Below, piece by piece: positions 15,052 through 22,059 of a DNA stretch of 22,059 bases. How positions within the stretch are numbered: the stretch's first letter is position 1; each line of letters begins with the position of its first letter. Source of the DNA: an uncultured Veillonella sp. (GTDB taxonomy: Bacteria > Bacillota > Negativicutes > Veillonellales > Veillonellaceae); contig CAKPXR010000026.1 of the NCBI GenBank assembly GCA_934202215.1, forward strand, positions 1 through 22,059. Reading direction: 5' to 3'. The position numbers and the translations under genes were made by a program. A model generated the notes under the pieces. The model saw only the letters and a program-made list of their open reading frames with translations. It was not told the origin of the DNA and ran no database searches.

Positions 15052-16213
15052 TACTATATTCCTCTTTTCCTCTTTTCTTTTTTTCTTGTTCAAATAGTTT
15101 AATTAAACGTCCTATTTCTTTATTGATTTCATAACCACTATTTTCAATAACCTTTTGATTATTAGTACGTTTCTTTTGTATAAATTTAACTATATTAGAA
15201 GCCCAATATTCTGCATTTTCTTCCAGTGATACTACTCGTATATAATCACTAACCATGATTTCCTCGGGAAATCTATCAGATACAACAATAGGCAAACTTG
15301 CTGCTTGTGCCTCAATTGCAACTATACCAAAGCCTTCAAATAAAGAAGGCATTAAACATATATCAGCAGCTTGCATTAATTTAGGAACATCTTCACGCAT
15401 ACCTAAAAATCTTACTTTATCAGATATACCATACTCTAGAATTTTATATTTTATATCCTCTAAATATGGTGTAAATTCATCATCTTTACCAACTAATAAT
15501 AATATTACATTCGTATATTTTTTTTGTAATTCATTAAATACATCTATTACAAAACTATGGTTTTTCTGATATGTAAATCTTCCTATATTAATTATAGCTA
15601 AATCTTTATCATTAATATTTTCCTCATACCTTATTTGATCTCGTACAATCTTATTAAATTCATATTTTTTTAAATCAATAGCATTATGGATAACATGAAA
15701 AAATTGATTATCAAACATCCAATTTCCAGCATTATTACTGCATGCAAAGCGCAAATTAGCACTCCATGCTAATAATTTCTTGTTCATTCTTACAAGGAGA
15801 CGACGTGCCAGGCCTTGCTTATTTTCAAAACCTGAATTATGACTATGAATAACTCGAACCGGTATGCCAAATACCTTGCCTAAAACAAGAGGAAATACGT
15901 ATTCTAAACTATTCGTATTCAAGACGATTACATCATAAATTCCTTTATTTTGTAATAATATATTGAACCACTGCCAATAATGAAGCAGTGGATTTTTATG
16001 TCTAGAAACAACCTTAAAAATCTTACTACCAGAGACTAAGATTTCATCTTCATAACAAATAGAATATTCCCCTGTGATGTTCACAAAATCATAATTAATT
16101 TTACTTTTATCAAGATGTCTAAATTGTTCTATCAAATATGTTTCTATGCCACCTAGATTACGTGTCATTCCCACTTGTAACACACGTAATACACGAGGTT
16201 CTCGGTTTGTCAT
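15044..16213 (-). CDS. GT4 family glycosyltransferase
   Basis: This 389-residue GT-B enzyme adds a sugar, retaining configuration, from a nucleotide donor to the growing lipid-linked glycan at the inner face of the membrane. The N-terminal half has VLQVGMTRNLGGIETYLIEQ (glycine loop) and VIHSHN. The donor half has NIGRFTYQKNH (~212) and the E-x7-E motif in SLFEGFGIVAIEAQ (~290-298). The tail is very basic (EQEKKKRGKEE). ATG at 16213 with a weak AGAAG site; the gap to the GT2 gene is 14 nt. By eye, its first third is less AT-rich than the rest, so the gene may straddle a recombination border. Donor and linkage unknown. Confidence 0.9.
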   Translation of the reverse strand: MTNREPRVLRVLQVGMTRNLGGIETYLIEQFRHLDKSKINYDFVNITGEYSICYEDEILVSGSKIFKVVSRHKNPLLHYWQWFNILLQNKGIYDVIVLNTNSLEYVFPLVLGKVFGIPVRVIHSHNSGFENKQGLARRLLVRMNKKLLAWSANLRFACSNNAGNWMFDNQFFHVIHNAIDLKKYEFNKIVRDQIRYEENINDKDLAIINIGRFTYQKNHSFVIDVFNELQKKYTNVILLLVGKDDEFTPYLEDIKYKILEYGISDKVRFLGMREDVPKLMQAADICLMPSLFEGFGIVAIEAQAASLPIVVSDRFPEEIMVSDYIRVVSLEENAEYWASNIVKFIQKKRTNNQKVIENSGYEINKEIGRLIKLFEQEKKKRGKEEYSSE

Positions 16214-16227
16214 AATTGTGCTTCTTT

Positions 16228-17292
16228 CTAATTAGATTTGATCTTCGCAAATAAACCTTTAAGACGATGGCGTACAAAGGAAATGCACTCCGTACAAGCT
16301 ATAATACCTAGGTTGCATTTATACTTTAAGAGTCCAGATAATACACCGATAAGAGAGGAGCCTCCCTTCATGTGAGGCTCCATGGCTTGATAGACACTAT
16401 CGTTCCATAACGCTTGTAGCCATTTGTATTTGCCATATAAGGACGAAACAGTCCCCATCCGTTCCAAGGCGGAATACATATATTTAACGTATAATATGCT
16501 CAATAACTGGTAGCAATGTGTATCATCAATACCTGCCTTAATCATGTACTGATGGATAGTTTCTACCTTCAAGCGGTACATTTCGTAGTACTTAGGCTCC
16601 CATTTCTTAGATAGACTCGTCTTATCTAGGTCGAGTATATAGTGATAGTACACATGAGGAATCGTCCCCATGGACTGTGCGTGAGTTAAGTATTCGAAGG
16701 AGAACATAAAGTCCTCCATAATGTATTCCGCAGAAAACTGAATATGATGTTCCTCGATAATCGATCGTTTGTAAAAGCCGTTCCACACATAGCCAAAGAG
16801 TGGAATATATTCCATCTCAAGGGCTATCCGCAAAATAGCAGTAGCATCACTAGAAACAAAGTCTGATACATCATTTACCTTGTCTCGAAGGCTTTCACCA
16901 TGCTCAATATAATGCTCTACAGCACCATATTTCCAAAAATCTATATGTGGATACTGGTTATATTTATCGAAAAAGGCAGAAAGGATGCTTTCACCATAAT
17001 AATCATCGGAGTCCATAAAGGTTACGTATTCGCCGTGTGCAATAGATAGACCATAATTGCGAGCATTACATACGCCACCATTTGGAATATGGCGAATCAC
17101 AAGACACATATCAGGATAGTCACTAGTCAATATATCAAGTAGTTCTTCCGTTTTGTCCCGAGAGCCGTCATTGACAATAATCAACTCATATAGGGATGTG
17201 TCCACATTTTGTGAATAAACACTGTCTATAACTTGTTTAATTGTAGTTTCCGCATTATATGCTGCAACAATGATAGATAGTACTGGCTTCAC
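16228..17292 (-). CDS. GT2 family glycosyltransferase
   Basis: This 354-residue inverting glycosyltransferase has a standard GT-A fold N-terminus: LSIIVAAYN (5-13), IVNDGS (39-44), GGVCNARNYGL (72-82) and MDSDD (93-97), the metal/nucleotide-binding motif. The rest is a helical C-terminal region with a basic end (FVRHRLKGLFAKIKSN) that may touch the membrane. It starts with GTG at 17292, with AGG about seven bases upstream. It lies 8 nt after the DUF4422 gene and is part of the same message. Base composition is more balanced than that of the genes from 15800 leftward. Acceptor sugar unknown. Confidence 0.9.
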   Translation of the reverse strand: MKPVLSIIVAAYNAETTIKQVIDSVYSQNVDTSLYELIIVNDGSRDKTEELLDILTSDYPDMCLVIRHIPNGGVCNARNYGLSIAHGEYVTFMDSDDYYGESILSAFFDKYNQYPHIDFWKYGAVEHYIEHGESLRDKVNDVSDFVSSDATAILRIALEMEYIPLFGYVWNGFYKRSIIEEHHIQFSAEYIMEDFMFSFEYLTHAQSMGTIPHVYYHYILDLDKTSLSKKWEPKYYEMYRLKVETIHQYMIKAGIDDTHCYQLLSILYVKYMYSALERMGTVSSLYGKYKWLQALWNDSVYQAMEPHMKGGSSLIGVLSGLLKYKCNLGIIACTECISFVRHRLKGLFAKIKSN

Positions 17293-17300
17293 AATGATAC

Positions 17301-18071
17301 CTAACCTTTACTTTGTAAGCCAAATTTGCGTAACACAAAGGAACTACCTTTTTTCAACCAGTTTTGTGGCTCCATAAAGGACACATTTTGCTCCTTATAG
17401 TCGATATTATTTGCTTCAATCCATACATCGAGCAAGATTTCGCTTACAAAACCATAAATACGAGCTTCGTATGTATCGTAATCAGAAATATCAACGCGAT
17501 GTTCGATTTCCTCCAAGATAGAGAACATCCACTCGCAGTATTGATCAAATAGGTCGCGACGCATAACGAACATATTGAACATGTGCGCCCAGGTGCGATT
17601 GCAAACCTTTGTGAAAGCAGCACTATATTCTGGATATTTTTCAGCGATGATTTGCTCTGCCGCATCAAGACCTTCTGTATGATGAGCATGATTATAATGA
17701 GAGCGATTGGATTCAATATAGTATTTACGCTTGTCTGCAACCACTACAGGATATTCTGAAAGTATTTTTTCCCATTCTACTCCTGTAAGGATTTGGTTCT
17801 TTTTATCCTCTATGGAACGCACCTCTTTGCGCGTAAAGTATCGTCTGTAATGAACGAGACCGATATAGTCTGCATCAAGGTTTCTCCAAGCCCAATAAAG
17901 ACCTGTCAATTCACAGTAATTTGTATTTTTTGAAGAAATAGTATCTCCCGTATGATCTCCCGTATAACCAATATCTTCCTTGCCTTCTCGACCTACATGG
18001 ATTGGCATGTATACGGAGTCCTCTGGCATCCAATATTGCTTATGGGTAGCTACTAAAATCTTAATATTCAC
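17301..18071 (-). CDS. DUF4422 family putative glycosyltransferase
   Basis: This 256-residue protein carries the features of DUF4422: KILVATHKQYWMP at the N-terminus, then ELTGLYWAWRNLDADYIGLVHYRRYF (about residues 54-79). A histidine cluster SHYNHAHH and FNMFVMRRDLFDQYCEWMF follow. Members occur in capsule and O-antigen loci and are taken as glycosyltransferases. It starts with GTG at 18071, with GGAGA six bases upstream. It lies between the mutase gene (58-nt gap) and the GT2 gene (8-nt gap). Next to UDP-galactopyranose mutase it could be a galactofuranosyltransferase, but the sequence alone does not say so. Confidence 0.87.
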   Translation of the reverse strand: MNIKILVATHKQYWMPEDSVYMPIHVGREGKEDIGYTGDHTGDTISSKNTNYCELTGLYWAWRNLDADYIGLVHYRRYFTRKEVRSIEDKKNQILTGVEWEKILSEYPVVVADKRKYYIESNRSHYNHAHHTEGLDAAEQIIAEKYPEYSAAFTKVCNRTWAHMFNMFVMRRDLFDQYCEWMFSILEEIEHRVDISDYDTYEARIYGFVSEILLDVWIEANNIDYKEQNVSFMEPQNWLKKGSSFVLRKFGLQSKG

Positions 18072-18129
18072 TAGTACTCTCCAACATAAGTGTTGATATT
18101 CAAATCTATACCTACGACAGAATCAAAGC

Positions 18130-19227
18130 TTATGCTAATTCCTTGTCTACTAATGATAAGGCACTAGCAATAACCTTATCCATATCGTAATATTTATATT
18201 CCCCTAAACGACCGCCAAAGATAACATTGGAAATCATTTTAGCCTTTTTAACATATTTTGCGTAAAGATCTAAATTCTTTACATCATTCACTGGATAATA
18301 GGCCTCTTCGCCAATTTTCCAATCCTTTGGATATTCCTTAGTTACATATGTAACAGGTTGTGTACCAAATTCAAAGTGTTTATGCTCGATGATACGAGTA
18401 TAGGGAATTTCACCTTCTGTATAGTTCACAACGGCAACACCTTGGTGATTTTCCTCTTCAAGACGTTCTGTTTCAAAGTGAAGACCGCGATATTCTAATA
18501 CACCGTCAGAGTAATCAAAATACTCATCAATAGGACCTGTATAGATGATCTTATCCGCCAAGGCTTCATATTCATCGCGATGTGTAAGGAAATCTACACC
18601 TAAACGAACTTCAATACCTTCTAACATTCGTTCAATCATCTTCGTATAACCGCCCATAGGAATGCCTTGGAAACGGTCATTAAAGTAATTGTTATCGTAT
18701 GTATAACGCACAGGTAAACGTTTAATAATGAAAGCTGGCAATTCTGTACATTTACGGCCCCATTGTTTTTCCGTATAGCCTTTAATGAGCTTTTCATAAA
18801 TATCTGTACCTACAAGGCTAATAGCTTGCTCTTCTAGGTTATTAGGTTCACTTGTAATAGCAGATCGTTGCTTGGTAATGATGTCCTGTGCCTCTTTAGG
18901 AGTTCGAATATTCCACATTTTGGAGAAGGTATTCATATTAAAAGGCAAATTGTACATTTCACCTTTATAGTTCGCTACAGGACTATTTACATAATTATTG
19001 AACTCAGCAAATTGATTCACATAATCCCACACATGCTTTAAGGATGTATGGAAAATATGAGCACCATAGACATGAATGTTAATATCGTCTTTACTTTCAC
19101 AGTACAGATTACCTGCTATATGATTACGGCGATCGATAACAAGTACAGATTTACCACGCTTGTGCACTTCATGAGCAAATACAGCACCAAATGGACCTGC
19201 GCCAACTACTAAATATTCAAACCCCAC
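18130..19227 (-). CDS. glf: UDP-galactopyranose mutase
   Basis: This 365-residue flavoenzyme interconverts UDP-galactopyranose and UDP-galactofuranose, supplying the furanose donor for surface glycans. The FAD-binding GAGPFG is at residues 9-14, followed by VLVIDRRNHIAGNLY and the conserved VYGAHIFHT region. GYTEKQWGR, the RYTYDNNYFNDRFQGIPMGGYT substrate region and FGGRLGEYKYYDMD near the C-terminus are all present. Length is normal. It starts with GTG at 19227, with GGGAG seven bases upstream, and overlaps the stop of the preceding transferase by one base (TAGTG). It strongly implies galactofuranose in the product. Confidence 0.96.
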   Translation of the reverse strand: MGFEYLVVGAGPFGAVFAHEVHKRGKSVLVIDRRNHIAGNLYCESKDDINIHVYGAHIFHTSLKHVWDYVNQFAEFNNYVNSPVANYKGEMYNLPFNMNTFSKMWNIRTPKEAQDIITKQRSAITSEPNNLEEQAISLVGTDIYEKLIKGYTEKQWGRKCTELPAFIIKRLPVRYTYDNNYFNDRFQGIPMGGYTKMIERMLEGIEVRLGVDFLTHRDEYEALADKIIYTGPIDEYFDYSDGVLEYRGLHFETERLEEENHQGVAVVNYTEGEIPYTRIIEHKHFEFGTQPVTYVTKEYPKDWKIGEEAYYPVNDVKNLDLYAKYVKKAKMISNVIFGGRLGEYKYYDMDKVIASALSLVDKELA

Positions 19228-20663
19228 TAGTAGGCTCCCTTTGCTTTATATACAACTAATACAGTTTTTAACAAATATACTATATCAATCCACACTGACC
19301 AATTATGAACATACCAAGAATCCATAAGAACTCTTTCTTCATAGGTAGTATCACTACGACCACTAACTTGCCATACACCAGTAATTCCTGGTGGCACAAG
19401 GTAAAAGTCGTTGATGTAGTCACCGTATTTTACGATTTCATCACGCACGATAGGACGTGGACCTACAAGGCTCATATCTCCAACGAGAACATTCCACAAT
19501 TGTGGCAATTCGTCGAGACTTGTTTTACGAAGAAATTTACCAATTCTTGTAACACGTGGATCATCTTTCAATTTAAATTCTCTTACCCATTCTTCATAGG
19601 CTGTTGGATTCTCTCTCAAATACACATCTAATGCCTCTTGTGCATTCGGTACCATGGAGCGAAATTTATAGCATCGGAATTCTTTTCCACCTTGACCAAC
19701 CCGCTTATGACCAAATACGATAGGCCCTGGAGAATCTAAATAAATCAATAGAGCTACGATAGCTAAGATTGGCAAAATCAAGATGCCCCCACATACGGTA
19801 GCTACAATATCAAAAATACGTTTCATAATACGGTTAGACTTACGAGCCAAGTTATTTTGTACACGTAGTACAACAGCTTGCTCTTCCATCATGCCACGAG
19901 CCGTAATATTACTAGCTGGTAAACCAAATAATTCAGGCACAAAGGCTACTCGTTTTACTAATAGCTGTAATTGATTAATTAAAGAAACTAACTTTTTAGA
20001 CTCAAGACCTGGTGCACAGATGAGTACTGTTTGAACACCAGTGTCTTTAATAACCCTCTCCACGTCAGAAAAAGCACCGAGACAAGGATATTCCTTAGCA
20101 ATATCTGTCGATTTAGGATTGTCATCTACATAACCAATAATCTTATATGTCGCAATCGGCATACGATCTAAAGAGCGCTTTACAAGCTCTGCTGTTTTGC
20201 CGGCCCCTACAAGAAGAACCGGTGTTACTAGATATCCAGCCTTAGAAAGTATTTTTCCAACGACAAAACGTTCACTAAGAATAGATAATAAAATAAGTAT
20301 ATATGCAAAAACAACAAATAAGCGAGATACATCATTAGTAACATGACCTGTATACATAAGAACAATGGATACAACTACACCAATAGTAATGCTACGGAAT
20401 AGATTTTTCATCGTATCCCAATAGGTCGATACTACCGAATATGTATTATTTAAAAGTAATATAGATAAAAATACTATAGGAATAATACCATATACATAAA
20501 TTTCATCTATCTCAAAATGTGAGATTACCGATAAAAACGACAAGTTTAAACGCAAATAATAAGCTGCTAATGTCCCCAAAACAATAGCAAAATAATCTGC
20601 TATAAAAACAATAATCTTACTAATAAGTAATTTATTAGTATTATTGCAGATATATTTATTCAT
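19227..20663 (-). CDS. wbaP: Undecaprenyl-phosphate sugar phosphotransferase (WbaP type)
   Basis: This 478-residue membrane enzyme transfers a sugar-1-phosphate from a UDP-sugar to undecaprenyl phosphate, starting each repeat or chain. The N-terminal part has about five membrane helices, then a CoA-binding-3-like Rossmann domain ([12 protein letters not shown] ~146). The catalytic C-terminal domain begins with [13 protein letters not shown] (~279) and has [23 protein letters not shown] and [21 protein letters not shown] (~384-404), ending in KAKGAY. The ATG at 20663 with GGGG upstream is preferred; the frame is open to a TTG at 20702, but that start lies in the loop of the leader hairpin. It is the first gene of the operon. 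Galactose is likely the sugar given the mutase downstream, but a glucose or HexNAc transferase is possible. Confidence 0.92.
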   Translation of the reverse strand: MNKYICNNTNKLLISKIIVFIADYFAIVLGTLAAYYLRLNLSFLSVISHFEIDEIYVYGIIPIVFLSILLLNNTYSVVSTYWDTMKNLFRSITIGVVVSIVLMYTGHVTNDVSRLFVVFAYILILLSILSERFVVGKILSKAGYLVTPVLLVGAGKTAELVKRSLDRMPIATYKIIGYVDDNPKSTDIAKEYPCLGAFSDVERVIKDTGVQTVLICAPGLESKKLVSLINQLQLLVKRVAFVPELFGLPASNITARGMMEEQAVVLRVQNNLARKSNRIMKRIFDIVATVCGGILILPILAIVALLIYLDSPGPIVFGHKRVGQGGKEFRCYKFRSMVPNAQEALDVYLRENPTAYEEWVREFKLKDDPRVTRIGKFLRKTSLDELPQLWNVLVGDMSLVGPRPIVRDEIVKYGDYINDFYLVPPGITGVWQVSGRSDTTYEERVLMDSWYVHNWSVWIDIVYLLKTVLVVYKAKGAY

Positions 20664-20687
20664 ACTAATACCCCAAATTATAAAGAA

Positions 20688-20724
20688 AGGTTGTTTTCTC
20701 AATTAACCTTAAAGAAAACAACCT
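20688..20724 (-). promoter_or_regulatory. Leader hairpin of the polysaccharide operon, possible attenuator
   Basis: On the minus strand AGGTTGTTTTCT and AGAAAACAACCT form a perfect 12-bp stem with a 13-nt loop, followed by TTCTTTATAATTT. It lies between the likely promoter (20763-20771) and the first gene (ATG at 20663). This position fits a conditional terminator or a pause site for a NusG-like antiterminator better than a plain gene-end terminator. Confidence 0.45.
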
Positions 20725-20762
20725 CTCTCGTATACGAATACAATGTACCAATAATTACTTAT

Positions 20763-20771
20763 ATTGTATCA
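20763..20771 (-). promoter_or_regulatory. Extended -10 promoter of the polysaccharide operon
   Basis: TGATACAAT on the minus strand is a good extended -10 element; the -35 region is weak (TAGTTT at 17 nt). It would give a leader of about 95 nt that contains the hairpin at 20688-20724. Confidence 0.4.
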
Positions 20772-20913
20772 TATTCAAATGTTTAAAACTATGAAAAAAC
20801 ATAGATTTTAACTATCTTTTATTCAGTTTTTCTTAATTTTCTTCGCTATGTAAACTAGACTTAAACTCTTATTAAACAATACTTAAATACATCGTAAATC
20901 AACGATATAATTC

Positions 20914-22059
20914 TCAATTATATTTCAATTTAATCATAATTCCCATAACAATCCAAAATATACGAATACCAGATGAGTTTCCCCATGTATAATCTATAGA
21001 GCCAAATAAAAATAAGTAACTAATCAATCCTACAAGAATTGATAAATCATAAGGATTTCTTGTCTTAATATAGCTCTTCAAGGATTTACAGAACATAAAA
21101 ATTGAGAATCCTAAGAACCCAATGAGACCTAATATGCCAGATTCAGAAGCTATTTGTAGCATATTATTATGAGAATGGCCTAAGTTTTGCGTTTCCTCTT
21201 TTAATTGATATTGTTCTACATACTTTTTCCCCCATAAACCAGGACCTACACCCGTCATAGGATGATCCATAATCATCTGTTTATCCGACTCCCATACATA
21301 AATACGCCCTAAATTAGAACCGTTAGTAGTAGTATTGAAGGTACTTTGAAAACGCTCTGCATAGGTTGGCTTATTTACCCAAACAAGACCAATACCTACC
21401 ATTGCAACAAGTAAAACCAATATATAACGAATATTAAAAATTGAGTAGCGCAATGTTATAAGAGCACCATTAAGACCATTAAATAGCCAAGATCCCCGAC
21501 TTTGATTACCCCACATTCCCAATAACATACCAAACAAAGAAAATACAGCTGATTTTCTTACATACGAAGGAAATCTTGTATCATAGGCGGCAATTAAAGC
21601 TAATGGAAAAGTGAATGTTAATAACATAGCCAATCCCATCATAGATCCATGGATAACACCACCTGCACGATTTTCTGGACCTAAATTATATCCCCATAGA
21701 TATTGTACAAAGGCAGATAAAGCATCAATCCCCATATATACAAAAAATACTGATAATATGATGTATAATTTGCGAGAACTTTTAATACATAACAGGATTG
21801 GTACGATGACTAATACCTTCCAAACCCAAATATTAAAAAAATATTTGGTAGTTACCACTATATCCGTACTAATTAATGCAGACGGCAATACGCATAGTAG
21901 CATGCCTAAATAAGCCCATCCATATTGACGTATTGATTGTGGTACAGAGATTTCATGTCGTCTATACCAACAAGTTATTAAGGTCATCAGTATAATGAGA
22001 CCATATAATAAATTTCCTAATGCCATGGATGACCTTGTTGTACATATCATAATCGAAAT
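20914..22059 (-). CDS. O-antigen ligase / Wzy-like polymerase family protein (5' end outside window)
   Basis: This polytopic membrane protein has about ten helices and a periplasmic loop with GVGPGLWGKKY and GHSHNNMLQIASESGILG (the latter about residue 290 counting from the ATG at 22050). This loop is the signature of the Wzy_C family, which includes WaaL ligases and Wzy polymerases. The frame stays open through the window edge (ISI before the ATG), and that ATG lacks a visible ribosome binding site, so the true start is probably outside. Because the next operon encodes an ABC exporter, which needs no polymerase, a ligase joining the polymer to lipid A-core in the periplasm is the better guess. 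It is separated from the operon by 250 nt containing its own promoter. Confidence 0.85.
   Translation of the reverse strand: MSIMICTTRSSMALGNLLYGLIILMTLITCWYRRHEISVPQSIRQYGWAYLGMLLCVLPSALISTDIVVTTKYFFNIWVWKVLVIVPILLCIKSSRKLYIILSVFFVYMGIDALSAFVQYLWGYNLGPENRAGGVIHGSMMGLAMLLTFTFPLALIAAYDTRFPSYVRKSAVFSLFGMLLGMWGNQSRGSWLFNGLNGALITLRYSIFNIRYILVLLVAMVGIGLVWVNKPTYAERFQSTFNTTTNGSNLGRIYVWESDKQMIMDHPMTGVGPGLWGKKYVEQYQLKEETQNLGHSHNNMLQIASESGILGLIGFLGFSIFMFCKSLKSYIKTRNPYDLSILVGLISYLFLFGSIDYTWGNSSGIRIFWIVMGIMIKLKYN

Noticed and set aside
17444..17740. 98-codon minus-strand ORF
   Set aside because: It is an out-of-frame shadow inside the DUF4422 gene, whose own frame carries the family motifs.
20785..20809. 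Small palindrome CTATG/CATAG with a T-rich flank, possible terminator of the ligase-like gene
   Set aside because: Only five pairs in the core and an A/T loop; too weak to call.

Overview
The window looks like a Veillonella-type (Negativicutes) chromosome. It is AT-rich, with Firmicutes-style AGGAGG ribosome binding sites and near-consensus sigma-70 promoters. It also encodes diderm functions: type V autotransporters ending in an outer-membrane beta-barrel, and an O-antigen-like polysaccharide locus with a ligase. The genus is inferred from protein style, not from a search. Almost every gene is on the minus strand.

Left part (1-5400), surface proteins and a small RNA-regulated module. Two paralogous autotransporters lie in tandem. 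The first (1-1547) runs off the left edge and has seven 30-bp repeats encoding a DPKPVTPVTP linker. The second (2162-4428) has a PKPEVKP-type linker and a -1 frameshift about 40 residues before its natural C-terminus, so its last beta-strands are out of frame. The gaps on either side of the second autotransporter hold two inverted copies of one roughly 280-400 bp element. The right copy (4597-5002) looks like a complete, apparently unannotated type I toxin-antitoxin module: a 33-residue hydrophobic holin-like peptide (4706-4807, plus strand), its own promoter, a leader hairpin that buries the ribosome binding site, and a convergent antisense RNA promoter. The left copy (1821-2100) has lost the toxin promoter, ribosome binding site and N-terminus but keeps an intact antisense RNA promoter, so it looks like an orphan antitoxin. 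A small secreted protein (5042-5368) follows.

Middle (5434-8058): an acyltransferase-3 membrane protein and two AT-rich orphan genes, a four-helix membrane protein and a small soluble protein, each with its own terminator.

Right part (8227-22059): a polysaccharide operon read right to left. It runs from an extended -10 promoter near 20765 through a leader hairpin to an initiating sugar-phosphate transferase (WbaP type), UDP-galactopyranose mutase, a DUF4422 protein, a GT2, a GT4, a protein made only of the C-terminal domain seen in GT-HAD fusions, an ABC exporter (Wzm/Wzt type), a 1032-residue GT2-HAD fusion and an acyltransferase. A ligase-like gene (20914-22059, truncated by the window) lies upstream. 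Together these suggest a galactofuranose-containing polymer started on undecaprenyl phosphate, exported by a short Wzt/Wzm transporter and O-acylated. Tight overlaps and many GTG/TTG starts indicate translational coupling. By eye, the block from about 6800 to 15800 is clearly more AT-rich than either side, which fits a swapped, serotype-specific segment.
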